64,000 bases of DNA from Candidatus Butyricimonas faecavium (GTDB lineage Bacteria > Bacteroidota > Bacteroidia > Bacteroidales > Marinifilaceae). Position 1 is the first letter of the stretch; every line of letters starts with the position of its first letter. The stretch is from positions 62,001 through 126,000 of the forward strand of contig CALUKD010000008.1 in assembly GCA_944321125.1 (NCBI GenBank). Direction: 5' to 3'. The notes beneath the pieces are model-generated. The model had not been told where the DNA came from, ran no database searches, and saw only the letters and a list, made by a program, of their open reading frames with translations. The position numbers were made by a program, and so were the translations under genes. Positions 26,703 to 34,996 of the stretch are shown piece after piece.

Positions 26703-28322
26703 ATGAAAAGATTAATATTTATAGTCGGATTTGTTGCGTGGTTTCTTGTCGGATGTTATGATGATAAAGGGAATTACGACTACAAAGAAATAAATACGAT
26801 TGATGGACTTATGTTTATGCCAACCCCGATTGTTGTGGAGGAAGGTAACTCGTATAGGTATGAATATCGTCAACCGGCACAGGAAGAATTAAAGGTAACT
26901 TATTCCCCGGTTTTTACTCAAAGTATGGTAGAAGGAGAGGATAATGTGGAGTATTTGTGGACGGTGGCGTATAAGGAGGGTTCTGAGAATGTTGTTGATA
27001 GTGTGTTTACGAAAGAATTGGAACTGGCTTACCCTCCGAAGCAAGCAACTAAATATAATGTCAAATTCCGCTTGAGTGATAAGAGAACGGGAGTTGATCA
27101 TTATCGTGATTTTATCATGACGACTAAAGTTCCGTTTGTGAATTCATGGTTTATCTTGAATGGACCGGAAAATGACAGAAAGTTATCTACGGTGGAAGAA
27201 CCGGATTCAACGAATCCGATCATCAGTTATGATGCTTATAAAGATTTGTGGAATAGGGAACGATTTCAAAAAGCGGAGGCTTTGTCGTACGTGAATTTCC
27301 TTACTCTTTCGGATGGAATGGATAAGTGTGAAAGTTTGTATGTCGTTCAGCGTGATTCTGTTGCTTTGATGTTGCCTTTCGTGTTGGAAGACAGGAAAGA
27401 TTCCAGATCGTTATTTGCCCCTGGCGCTAATCCCAGTAATTTAGTTTATAGTGAATCTCACCCGATGAGCAGGTATGCTATTGCGGTGGATAATAATGGC
27501 AAATTTTATCATTCGGGAGGAAGTGGATATTATTTTACCGGTTTGACAGAAGCTGATGTGCAGAATTACGTGATCGATAAAATTTATATGAGTAGAAGTG
27601 GGTTTACCACGATTTGGGATAAAATGAATCGAAAATTCATGTCGTTTAATCCTGCTGAAAACCGGTGTTACGATATTCCAAGTCCCGATGGGAGTTACCC
27701 GCAGAATGCAGTTGAGTCGAATACGGTAGAGATAAGCGATTTCCCGGTTGAAGGATTGTCCGAGGAGGTTGATGGGGTGACTCATCTTATGGAGATTTTG
27801 TGGTTAGGTCAAGGGATTACTTCGGGATCAGAGGAAACTGGTGCAACGGCTATTGGCGTGATGGCGGATACCAGCTATGTTTTTTATATAGAGGCTAGTG
27901 ACAAAGAAAAATCAATGAGAGCAGACGAATCTCCGATTAAGGTGAAGAGGGTGAATCTGGGAGAACTCGGATTTGACCAGAATACTTGTTTTGCTACATC
28001 TTCTGCTTATGCTGAACAGTTCTTTTACACGAAGGAGAGTAAGGTGTTTTTGTTTAACACGGTAAGTAAAGAGTCGATAGAATTGTATGATGCGGGGGAC
28101 GTGATTACGAAATTAAAGTTCAGGTCTGACGTTGATGCTTCTTTCCCGGATAATTCTTCCCCGTATCGTTGTTTGGGAATTGTTGTGAATGCGGCTGGTG
28201 CTGGTGAATTGCATGAGGTTATTCTAGATGAGGCAGGAGATTTCGTGACGTCGCACACATTTACCGGTTTTGGGGAGATAAAAGATTTGATTTATACAAC
28301 AGTAATGCGAGTAATTCAATAG
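26703..28322 (+). CDS. PKD-like family lipoprotein (locus 1)
   Basis: 539 residues with lipobox LVGCYDDKGNYDY; the DDKGNY stretch after the cysteine is shared with the locus 2 protein (CLDDEGNYSY) and is acidic, suggesting surface display. A PKD-like immunoglobulin-fold region lies in the first ~150 residues (VEYLWTVAYKEG, YNVKFRLSDKRTGVDHYRDF). A larger C-terminal part with propeller-like strands follows (SGFTTIWDKMNRKFMSFNP). Likely a ligand-binding accessory to the SusCD complex, since it always lies behind SusD/DUF4843 in this arrangement; its ligand is not known. Confidence 0.82.
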   Translation: MKRLIFIVGFVAWFLVGCYDDKGNYDYKEINTIDGLMFMPTPIVVEEGNSYRYEYRQPAQEELKVTYSPVFTQSMVEGEDNVEYLWTVAYKEGSENVVDSVFTKELELAYPPKQATKYNVKFRLSDKRTGVDHYRDFIMTTKVPFVNSWFILNGPENDRKLSTVEEPDSTNPIISYDAYKDLWNRERFQKAEALSYVNFLTLSDGMDKCESLYVVQRDSVALMLPFVLEDRKDSRSLFAPGANPSNLVYSESHPMSRYAIAVDNNGKFYHSGGSGYYFTGLTEADVQNYVIDKIYMSRSGFTTIWDKMNRKFMSFNPAENRCYDIPSPDGSYPQNAVESNTVEISDFPVEGLSEEVDGVTHLMEILWLGQGITSGSEETGATAIGVMADTSYVFYIEASDKEKSMRADESPIKVKRVNLGELGFDQNTCFATSSAYAEQFFYTKESKVFLFNTVSKESIELYDAGDVITKLKFRSDVDASFPDNSSPYRCLGIVVNAAGAGELHEVILDEAGDFVTSHTFTGFGEIKDLIYTTVMRVIQ

Positions 28323-28324
28323 AT

Positions 28325-29425
28325 ATGTACAAGTTATTTAGTCAATTGTTTATAATGGCTTTTTTCCTTTTCCCCGGATTATCTTTCGGGGAAGGAAAGA
28401 AGTTTACGATTAACGGGAAGATACCGGAAATGCCATCGGGTAGAATGATAGTGATTACCCAATTGGTGGATCGAGTGGATACGCTGGGGCAAGGAGATAT
28501 TCGGGAAGGAAAGTTCGTGGTGGAAGGAGAAATGAATGAACCTTGTGTTGCGTTGATTTATGTGGAAGGGTATGGTGGGGGCTTTGTTTTTATTTTGGAT
28601 TCGGATGCACCTTACGAGATGGAATTGTTCCAATCTGGTAAAAGCGTGATTAAAGGAGGAAAATTACAGAGTGAGTTAATAGCATACCAAGGAATTGTTG
28701 CCGAAGAAAACGAAAAGATTAAGGCTGCCCGAACAAAGTTGGAGGAGGCGAGAGAGGCGAAACATTACCGTACAGCAAGTGAATTGCAGAAGAAATTAAA
28801 TCAAGTGATGGAAGATGCACAATCTCGTTTAGGAAAGGTGGTAGAGAGAAATAAAGATAACGTGTTTGCAGCTTATATCCAGACGGCAGGTATGGAACAT
28901 TTGGATTTGAATCGCTTGAGAGAGTGCTATGCAAGTCTGACGGATAAAGCAAAGGCGACAGGTCCCGGTAGGTTGGTGGCAGCTCGAATTCGGGCGTTGG
29001 AAGGGGTTGATGTAAATGCTGTTGCCCCGGATTTTACGCTACAAACACCGGAAGGGAAGGATATTGCCTTGTATGATGTGAAAGGGAAACTGAAGATCAT
29101 CGATTTTTGGGCGTCTTGGTGTGGTCCGTGTCGAATGGAGAACCCGAATATGGTGAAATTGTATGCTGAATTTAAAGATAAAGGTTTGTCCGTGATCAGT
29201 GTTTCCTTGGACGAAAAAAAGGATAAGTGGTTGGAAGCAATCAAGAAAGACGGGTTGACTTGGTTGCATCTTTCTGATCTGAAAGGATGGCAGGGCGACG
29301 TGATAAAAAAATACAATATAGATGCTGTTCCAACTATTTTCGTGTTGGATGAAAATAATCGTATTGTTGCTAAAAATCTGAGAGGAGAGAAATTGAGGGC
29401 TTTTGTCTCTGAGCGATTGAAATAA
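28325..29425 (+). CDS. TlpA-like thiol-disulfide oxidoreductase (locus 1, distal copy)
   Basis: 366 residues, signal peptide (ending LSFGE), an N-terminal DUF4369-like domain (FTINGKIPEMPSGRMIVITQL), a helical coiled middle (ENEKIKAARTKLEEAREAKH), then a thioredoxin fold with WCGPC (Cys266, Cys269), VSLDEKKDKWLEAI and AVPTIFVLDENN. It starts two bases after the PKD-like gene, so is translationally linked to it, and closes the operon before a terminator. No lipobox is present, so it is a soluble periplasmic protein. Its role is presumably thiol reduction of imported or locus-encoded proteins. Confidence 0.9.
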   Translation: MYKLFSQLFIMAFFLFPGLSFGEGKKFTINGKIPEMPSGRMIVITQLVDRVDTLGQGDIREGKFVVEGEMNEPCVALIYVEGYGGGFVFILDSDAPYEMELFQSGKSVIKGGKLQSELIAYQGIVAEENEKIKAARTKLEEAREAKHYRTASELQKKLNQVMEDAQSRLGKVVERNKDNVFAAYIQTAGMEHLDLNRLRECYASLTDKAKATGPGRLVAARIRALEGVDVNAVAPDFTLQTPEGKDIALYDVKGKLKIIDFWASWCGPCRMENPNMVKLYAEFKDKGLSVISVSLDEKKDKWLEAIKKDGLTWLHLSDLKGWQGDVIKKYNIDAVPTIFVLDENNRIVAKNLRGEKLRAFVSERLK

Positions 29426-29444
29426 GGTTTGTGTTTTGAAATGT

Positions 29445-29480
29445 AAGGGGAATCCGATAGGTAAAATTGGATTCCCTTTT
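29445..29480. terminator. terminator at the end of uptake locus 1
   Basis: AAGGGGAATCC (29445-29455) pairs with GGATTCCCTTTT (29469-29480), ending in a T run. It can also serve the convergent YfcC gene, which ends at 29523. Confidence 0.82.
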
Positions 29481-29522
29481 AATTATAAGAAGATGATGAA
29501 TTTACATGGACCTTTTTTACCA

Positions 29523-31121
29523 TTAAAACCCATTCAACTGTATTGTTGCGGTGGGAATTAATAGTACGAAGCCGATAACGACAAGTAGCAAGATAAATTT
29601 CCAGAAGAACTTCACCCAGATGTCGTAAGGAATACGAGCAATTCCTAGAGCTCCGATCAATACGCCGGAAGTCGGGGTGATCATATTCGTGAACCCGTCT
29701 CCGAATTGGAAAGCCATTACGGTAGCTTGCCGGGATAATCCGATCACGTCGGAAAAAGGAGCCATGATTGGCATGGTAAGAGCTGCTTTGGCAGAACCTG
29801 ACGGGATGATAATGTTGATCATTGTTTGTATCAAGTACATGATTCCTAAAGAGAGTACACGCCCGGCCTCACTCATCAGGCTTGCCAGCGAGTGAAGGAT
29901 TGGATCTATAATATGGCCTTCTTGTAAAATAATGATAATACCCCCTGCTAAACCTACTACCAATGCGGCAGAAAGAATATCTTTGACTCCGGCGATAAAA
30001 AGCTTAACAATGTTATCTGCATTTTCTTTTGCTGCAAAGCCGGAAAGTATTCCCATGGCAAGGAATAATCCAGATATTTCAGGCAGATACCATCCGTAAC
30101 CCATCACACCCACGATTAAGAAAAGAATCGTGAAGCCTAGGATCGTTAGGATAAAAAAATGGAAAGATTTCCGTAAAGAAAAATACCCGATTAAGGCGAA
30201 TAGTATGGTTAATGCCGGAACAATAAACGTGGTTAGACTGGAATGCTCCCCGATGGATAGTGTCGTGCGGGGAAAATAACAAGAGAAAAGTACTAGGCCG
30301 GTGAGGATAAAAAGGTAGACTAACCAAGATGAAGTGTAACTTTTGTATTCTATTTCTTGCGTGTTGTCCACTTTTTCTTGTCTCCAATGACTATCCAAAT
30401 TGTAGACGAGTGAAGCCTTGGGATTCCTCTTAACTTTTGCCGCATAGCGTAATACCCAAGCAATCATAATTACATTGAGTATGGCCCAACAGAAAAGCCG
30501 GTATTCGAAACCGGAAAATAACGGTAAGTCTGATAAACCTTGTGCGATGCCTATTGTGAAGGGATTCAAGATAGCTCCTGCAAACCCAACATGGGCGGCG
30601 ACATAGACCATACATACTCCTGTGAGAGAATCGTACCCCATGGATATTGCCAAAGGAACGATAATAATGACAAAAGCGAGCGTTTCTTCGCTCATGCCGA
30701 AGATAGCTCCGAAACAACTGAACAGAAGCATAACCATGGTGATAATGATATTATTGACACCTAGTTTTCGGACAATCCCAATATGTTCTAATTTTTGTGT
30801 GGAGCGTAAAAAGGAGAAAATTCCCACGTCAATGGCTTTGCTATTATTCATGATCCAGAAAGCTCCTCCGATAATCAGTATAAAAGCGACTATGCCAGCT
30901 TGTTTTTCGAACCCGTTGAAAAGAGCTGAAAATACCTGCCACGTTTGCGGGCTTTTGGCAACCTCGTGAAATGAATCGTTCACGATCACGGTTCGTTCTA
31001 CTCCATTGACGTTGACTGTTTCCCGTGCATATTCCCCGCCCGGGATAATCCACGTTAGGATGGCACAGATAATAATGATCGAGAATACAATGGTGTAGGT
31101 ATGCGGGACTTTTTTTAGCAT
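29523..31121 (-). CDS. YfcC-family membrane carrier
   Basis: 532 residues with 12 or more hydrophobic segments. The pattern PHTYTIVFSIIIICAILTWIIPGGEY at the N terminus (shared with C4-dicarboxylate/anion carriers), FGAIFGMSEETLAF, GAILNPFTIGIAQGLS and the C-terminal IIPSGSAKAALTMPIMAPF and QFGDGFTNMITPTSG fit YfcC. Such proteins are predicted to be inner-membrane carriers for amino acids, peptides or dicarboxylates; the substrate cannot be read from the sequence. It lies between the two SusCD loci, convergent with the first. Confidence 0.88.
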   Translation of the reverse strand: MLKKVPHTYTIVFSIIIICAILTWIIPGGEYARETVNVNGVERTVIVNDSFHEVAKSPQTWQVFSALFNGFEKQAGIVAFILIIGGAFWIMNNSKAIDVGIFSFLRSTQKLEHIGIVRKLGVNNIIITMVMLLFSCFGAIFGMSEETLAFVIIIVPLAISMGYDSLTGVCMVYVAAHVGFAGAILNPFTIGIAQGLSDLPLFSGFEYRLFCWAILNVIMIAWVLRYAAKVKRNPKASLVYNLDSHWRQEKVDNTQEIEYKSYTSSWLVYLFILTGLVLFSCYFPRTTLSIGEHSSLTTFIVPALTILFALIGYFSLRKSFHFFILTILGFTILFLIVGVMGYGWYLPEISGLFLAMGILSGFAAKENADNIVKLFIAGVKDILSAALVVGLAGGIIIILQEGHIIDPILHSLASLMSEAGRVLSLGIMYLIQTMINIIIPSGSAKAALTMPIMAPFSDVIGLSRQATVMAFQFGDGFTNMITPTSGVLIGALGIARIPYDIWVKFFWKFILLLVVIGFVLLIPTATIQLNGF

Positions 31122-31149
31122 AATGGATTCTGTTTTTAGATTGAGGGTT

Positions 31150-31178
31150 CAAATTTACAAATATTTGTGAGAGAGCAA
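31150..31178 (-). promoter_or_regulatory. promoter of the YfcC gene
   Basis: On the - strand TAAATTTG (31150-31157) is a perfect -7 box, with TTG (31176-31178) 18 bases upstream. The 12-base palindrome ACAAATATTTGT (31157-31168) lies between the two boxes and could be an operator. Confidence 0.6.
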
Positions 31179-31208
31179 TAAAATGTGACTTGGAATTCTT
31201 AAATTTGC

Positions 31209-31761
31209 ATGAAAGAAGTAAATCATAACCATATGGATTCACGTTTGCAGGATAATTTGAACGTTTATGTACATCGGGACTATATAAATTTGGGGCGGGA
31301 TATAAAAGTTGGTATTTGTGATGATATCGTGAATCTTGTTTCTTCCGGAGGCTTTCCGAGTTCAATTACGATTGGAGACGTGCTGGTTGGCCGTTCTGAG
31401 GTAAGGAATAAGGTGATTGCCCGTGTTTTTATATATCGAGCAATGGGGTAGTGAAATAAAGAATATTTTTATGGTGCGAAGAGGCAAGGGTTGTAAAACC
31501 ATTGATTACGGAGAAAGGGGATTTCGTGGGTGTTGAGTTGTATCGGAAATACACGAGTGTCCAAGAAAAGGTGAAGTGTATTTTGGGAAAAAGCAAATAG
31601 ATATATTGTATTTTTGTTTGGAGCCAAGAACTAGTAAAGACGTGTTGGGTTATTTAGGCGTAATTAATCATTCGAAAAGTAGAAGGTTACATGTAACTGG
31701 ATTAGTTCAACTCGGATTGTTGGCCCGGACGATATCGGAAAACCCTAACGACGGGAACTAA
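31209..31761 (+). pseudogene. decayed ATP-binding/AlbA_2-type regulator gene, 5'-truncated with several frameshifts
   Basis: Fragments of one protein appear in order in different frames. First comes VHRDYINLGRDIKVGICDDIV, GGFPSSITIGDVLVGRSEVRNKVIARVF (31209-31451). Next is YIEQWGSEIKNIF (31432-31470), then CEEARVVKPLITEKGDFV (about 31480-31590), then a winged-helix tail VLGYLGVINHSKSRRLHVTGLVQLGLL (31576-31761). This order matches the C-terminal half of AlbA_2-domain proteins with a HATPase_c_4 region and a DNA-binding end. At least three frame changes, a small deletion near 31430 and loss of the N-terminal half show the gene is dead. Confidence 0.8.
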
Positions 31762-31804
31762 AAATACATGACAACAGAGGCAAGAAAATTATACATAGAA
31801 GAAA

Positions 31805-32542
31805 ATGATAACAGAAGAAAAACAAGATAAAGTATTTACCCGGGGGGTGTTTCGAAAGGTGGGGAAAGCGATACATGATTATTATTTAATAGAGGATGGA
31901 GATCGGATTCTGGTAGGTGTATCGGGTGGTAAGGATTCGTTGGCGTTATTAGAGATATTGGCCATGCGAGCCAAGGATCCGAAACAGAATTACACGGTTA
32001 TTGCGGCTCATATTGCGGTGGAGGATGTTGCTTACGAAGTGGATGGAGAGTATTTGAGGGCTTTCTGTGAACGTCTAGGTGTGGAGTATGTTTACCGAAC
32101 AATTCGGGTAGATACAACAGTGAACCCCAAGAAACCGGCTTGTTTCGTATGTTCATGGTATCGGCGTAAGATGCTTTTCGATATAGCCAAAGAGTATGAT
32201 TGTAAAAAACTGGCATTGGGACATCACCGGGATGATGCCGTGGAGAGTCTTTTGATGAGTATGTTGTTTAATGGGACGATTTGCAGTATGCCTGCCCGGT
32301 TGGAAATGTTCAAGAATACTTTTACGCTTATTCGTCCGTTAATCTATCTTTCGAATGACGAGACTTCACGATATGCAGAAATGCGGCAGTTTAAAAAGCA
32401 GAAAAAACATTGTCCTCATGAAAAGGCAACAAATCGGGATGCCGTGAGTAAGTTACTTGATCAGATGGAAATCATTTCTCCCCATGCTCGGAGTAATTTG
32501 TTTGCGGCAATGCAAAATATTCGGGAGGATTACTTGCCTTGA
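31805..32542 (+). CDS. TtcA-like PP-loop ATPase (tRNA 2-thiocytidine or related modification)
   Basis: 245 residues with the PP-loop GVSGGKDSLALLE, a CxxC pair in PACFVCSWYRRKM, and LALGHHRDDAVESLLMSMLFNG, typical of TtcA. That enzyme uses ATP and an iron-sulfur cluster to thiolate cytidine 32 of certain tRNAs. The C-terminal part has a KKHCPHEKATNRD motif; the cysteine there may be the third cluster ligand. It is cytoplasmic and transcribed alone. Confidence 0.8.
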   Translation: MITEEKQDKVFTRGVFRKVGKAIHDYYLIEDGDRILVGVSGGKDSLALLEILAMRAKDPKQNYTVIAAHIAVEDVAYEVDGEYLRAFCERLGVEYVYRTIRVDTTVNPKKPACFVCSWYRRKMLFDIAKEYDCKKLALGHHRDDAVESLLMSMLFNGTICSMPARLEMFKNTFTLIRPLIYLSNDETSRYAEMRQFKKQKKHCPHEKATNRDAVSKLLDQMEIISPHARSNLFAAMQNIREDYLP

Positions 32543-32703
32543 TTGTAATTTTTTAGTGATTTATATGCTGAGATATCGAAACGAGGATTAGAATGATTTT
32601 AAATTAACCTCTTCTTTTCCGCTTGTGGCGTGTGAAAGATAGTTTTTTCTGTATCAGATAAATGGCATTAAATTTTTAAATTGAAAATATTTGTGGGGAA
32701 AAA

Positions 32704-32734
32704 TTGTTTTATTCAAAAAAAGGTCCTAATTTTG
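32704..32734 (+). promoter_or_regulatory. greA promoter
   Basis: TTG (32704-32706), a 20-base spacer and TAATTTTG (32727-32734) form a good promoter. It would start transcription near 32741, over 110 bases before the greA ATG, placing the two hairpins of the leader in the transcript. The rest of the gap 32543-32703 holds nothing recognisable. Confidence 0.7.
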
Positions 32735-32740
32735 TCTTCA

Positions 32741-32820
32741 GGAGGTGAGGATTCCAGAGAGGATGGAATTCTTAACTAGATAAAGGCACTTATTGGAGGA
32801 TAAGTGTCATTTATTTTTTT
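32741..32820 (+). ncRNA. greA leader with attenuator-like terminator (possible small RNA)
   Basis: Hairpin 1 (32746-32774) has a 10-pair stem, including three wobbles, around AGAGAGGAT. Hairpin 2 has arms 32781-32793 and 32800-32813, with one bulged base, and ends in TTTTTTT at 32814-32820: a full intrinsic terminator. It lies between the greA promoter and the greA start, so most transcripts may end here and yield an 80-nucleotide RNA. E. coli greA has an analogous leader, GraL. Alternatively the terminator might serve the TtcA-like gene, but the promoter in between argues against that. Confidence 0.6.
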
Positions 32821-32852
32821 ATGTATGAATCAATATTTTAATAAAATATGTT

Positions 32853-33329
32853 ATGACAAAGAAGGTATCTTATGTAACCAAAGAAGGGCTGAAAAAATTG
32901 CAGGATGAATTGGACAATCTGCAGAATGTAGAGCGCCCTAAGATTTCTAAGGCAATAGGGGAAGCTATTGAAAAAGGAGATATCTCCGAAAATGCAGAGT
33001 ACGATGCGGCGAAGGATGCCCAAGGATTATTGGAGGCTAAAATCGCTCAGCTACAAGATATAATCTCCAATTGTCGGATTATTGACGAGTCGCAGATAGA
33101 TACGTCAAAAGTTCAGATATTGAATAAAGTGACGATCAAAAACACGAAAACGAAAGCAACAATGACTTATACATTGGTGTCAGAGAGTGAAGCTGATTTC
33201 AAGGCTGGAAAGTTGTCTATCACGACTCCGATAGCTAAGGCGTTGATTGGGAAAAAGCTGGGTGACAAGGTGGAAGTACAGGTCCCGGCAGGATTGATGG
33301 AGTTTGAGATCATGGATATTTCAATTTAA
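32853..33329 (+). CDS. greA: transcription elongation factor GreA
   Basis: 158 residues, the usual GreA length. The N-terminal coiled coil carries YVTKEGLKKLQDELDNLQNVERPKI and the acidic tip SENAEYDAAKDAQGLLE, which enters the RNA polymerase secondary channel and stimulates transcript cleavage. The C-terminal FKBP-like domain has VSESEADFKAGKLSITTPIAKALIGKKLGDKVEVQVP. A HIT-family gene follows after 57 bases. Confidence 0.96.
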   Translation: MTKKVSYVTKEGLKKLQDELDNLQNVERPKISKAIGEAIEKGDISENAEYDAAKDAQGLLEAKIAQLQDIISNCRIIDESQIDTSKVQILNKVTIKNTKTKATMTYTLVSESEADFKAGKLSITTPIAKALIGKKLGDKVEVQVPAGLMEFEIMDISI

Positions 33330-33342
33330 TTGAAAATGAAGG

Positions 33343-33381
33343 CCAGTTGGAGCTGGTAATCTAAAATTTAAAATCTAAAAT
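33343..33381 (+). repeat. hairpin plus AATCTAAAAT repeat cassette, copy 1
   Basis: A short hairpin (CCAGTTGGAGCTGG, 33343-33356) is followed at once by AATCTAAAATTT-AAAATCTAAAAT (33358-33381), six bases before the HIT start codon. A cassette with the same parts in the same order lies before the metal pump gene (53385-53434). Confidence 0.55.
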
Positions 33382-33386
33382 AGGTC

Positions 33387-33779
33387 ATGGCTTCAATTTT
33401 CACTATGATTATTAACGGGGAGATTCCATCTTACAAGGTGGCCGAGGATGAACATTATTATGCATTCTTGGATATTAATCCCATGCAAAAAGGACACACG
33501 CTAGTGGTTCCGAAAAGAGAAGAAGATTATTTGTTCGATTTAACGGATGAAGAATTAGCCGGAATGATGGTGTTTGCCAAAAAGGTAGCCAAAGCTATTA
33601 AAAAGAGCATTCCTTGCCAACGAGTGGGGGTGGCTGTGATTGGATTGGATGTTCCGCATGCTCATATTCACTTGGTTCCTTTGGTTGAAGGTAACGAGTT
33701 GAACTTTTCTAACCCAAAGAAACAATTCCCGAAAGAGGAAATGGAAGCTTGTGCTAAGCTGATTAATAGCAATTTGTAA
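33387..33779 (+). CDS. HIT-family nucleotide-binding hydrolase
   Basis: 130 residues. N-terminal FTMIINGEIPSYKVAEDEHYYAFLDINPMQKGHTLVVPKR and the histidine triad HAHIHLVP near residue 92 mark the HIT superfamily (HINT/Fhit-like), which hydrolyses or transfers AMP from nucleotide conjugates. Cytoplasmic. It is probably in the greA transcript, with a terminator 20 bases downstream. Confidence 0.93.
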   Translation: MASIFTMIINGEIPSYKVAEDEHYYAFLDINPMQKGHTLVVPKREEDYLFDLTDEELAGMMVFAKKVAKAIKKSIPCQRVGVAVIGLDVPHAHIHLVPLVEGNELNFSNPKKQFPKEEMEACAKLINSNL

Positions 33780-33800
33780 AAATATTAGACAATTTATCAT

Positions 33801-33828
33801 GAGGGACGCAATCACGTCCCTTTTTTTT
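33801..33828 (+). terminator. terminator after the HIT gene
   Basis: GGGACG (33803-33808) pairs with CGTCCC (33815-33820), followed by eight T. It ends only nine bases before the next start codon, so the thioesterase gene may be read through or use a promoter not recognised here. Confidence 0.8.
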
Positions 33829-33836
33829 ATCAGAAG

Positions 33837-34328
33837 ATGGAAAGAAAAAAATTATATAATGCTTACGAGCAACACGAGGGATATAATTGTTTCGGTTGTG
33901 CATCCGGAAATGAACATGGCTTACGCTGTGAATTCTACGAAGAGGGAGAATATATTACTTGTCATTGGATGCCTCGTCCCGAATTTCAAGGTTTTTTTCA
34001 CGTGTTGCATGGAGGAATTCAAGCAACATTGATTGATGAAATTGCATGTTGGAATATTTTTGCCAAAGTGAAAAGTGCTGGAGTTACAGTTGAATTAACC
34101 ACGAAATATCGTTCCACGGTTTATTCCGATCGAGGAGAACTATTCCTGCGTTCCCGCATCGTGGAACAAACTTCTCGTTTGGCGAAGATGCACGTGGAAT
34201 TATTCAATGCTGATGGAACATTGGGAAGTGAGGCCGATGTGGTTTATCGAATATTCCCGGAAAATGTAGCTCGCCAACGATTAGGATGGACAGGAATCGA
34301 GGCATTTCATCGTGAAGAAAGTAAATGA
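33837..34328 (+). CDS. PaaI-like hotdog-fold thioesterase
   Basis: 163 residues. The pattern NCFGCASGNEHGL, HVLHGGIQATLIDEIACW, VTVELTTKYRSTVY is that of the PaaI/hotdog family, with the HGG segment and the catalytic Asp in LIDEI. It would hydrolyse an acyl-CoA or acyl-thioester. The second substitution typical of the ComA/MenI subgroup cannot be judged from sequence. It is followed after 28 bases by a HAD hydrolase gene. Confidence 0.88.
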   Translation: MERKKLYNAYEQHEGYNCFGCASGNEHGLRCEFYEEGEYITCHWMPRPEFQGFFHVLHGGIQATLIDEIACWNIFAKVKSAGVTVELTTKYRSTVYSDRGELFLRSRIVEQTSRLAKMHVELFNADGTLGSEADVVYRIFPENVARQRLGWTGIEAFHREESK

Positions 34329-34356
34329 TTATTTTTGTTGAGAAATAATTGATCTT

Positions 34357-34989
34357 ATGAGATACAAAAATGTGGTTTGGGATTGGAACGGGACGTTACT
34401 GGATGACGTGAAGATTAGTGTGGATACGATTAACGTGATGTTGGAACGGAAACATTTGGAAAAACTGACAGTTGAGGAATACCGGGCTATTTTCGGATTT
34501 CCCGTGAAGCCTTATTATGAATTGATTGGTTTTGATTTCACACGGGATGATTGGGAGGCAGTGTCGAGAGATTTCGTAAATATTTATAATGATTTGTCGA
34601 AAGACGTGGAACTGACACCTGGGATTATTCCCGTGTTGGAGGGGATAAAGAAAAAGGGTATTCGACAATTTGTACTATCGGCATTGAAAGAAGATTTGTT
34701 GATAGGAATGTTAGGGCGATTTGGTATTCGGGAATATTTTGAGGGTGTTTGTGGGTCAAATAACATTTATGCGGATGGTAAGGTGGCACGAGGAATGGAA
34801 ATGTTGCGGATGTTCCCGATCGTGCCGAGTGAGACGGTTATGGTTGGTGACACGCTACATGATGCAGAAGTGGCAGAGGCTTTGGGCTTTGATTTTAGGT
34901 TATATGCCGGAGGGCATAATAGTAGGGAGCGATTGGAAAAGAAAGGGATTGTGTTACAACGGATGGAACAACTTTTGCTGGAAGATTAA
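34357..34989 (+). CDS. HAD-superfamily phosphatase (phosphoglycolate phosphatase-like)
   Basis: 210 residues with motif I as VWDWNGTLLDD, motif II QFVLSALKE, and motif III/IV VMVGDTLHDAEVAEALGF. The motif I nucleophile Asp is present, but the second conserved position is Asn rather than Asp (DxNGT), which may alter acid catalysis; a helical cap is at residues ~15-85. Substrate unknown. It ends seven bases before the convergent ECF sigma gene, with no clear terminator between them. Confidence 0.88.
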   Translation: MRYKNVVWDWNGTLLDDVKISVDTINVMLERKHLEKLTVEEYRAIFGFPVKPYYELIGFDFTRDDWEAVSRDFVNIYNDLSKDVELTPGIIPVLEGIKKKGIRQFVLSALKEDLLIGMLGRFGIREYFEGVCGSNNIYADGKVARGMEMLRMFPIVPSETVMVGDTLHDAEVAEALGFDFRLYAGGHNSRERLEKKGIVLQRMEQLLLED

Positions 34990-34996
34990 TACTGAT

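Noticed and set aside
31452-31575. Separate small genes in the interval between the YfcC and TtcA-like genes
   Set aside because: The open stretches at 31209-31451 and 31576-31761 are ordered fragments of one AlbA_2-type protein, so they are better read as a single pseudogene.
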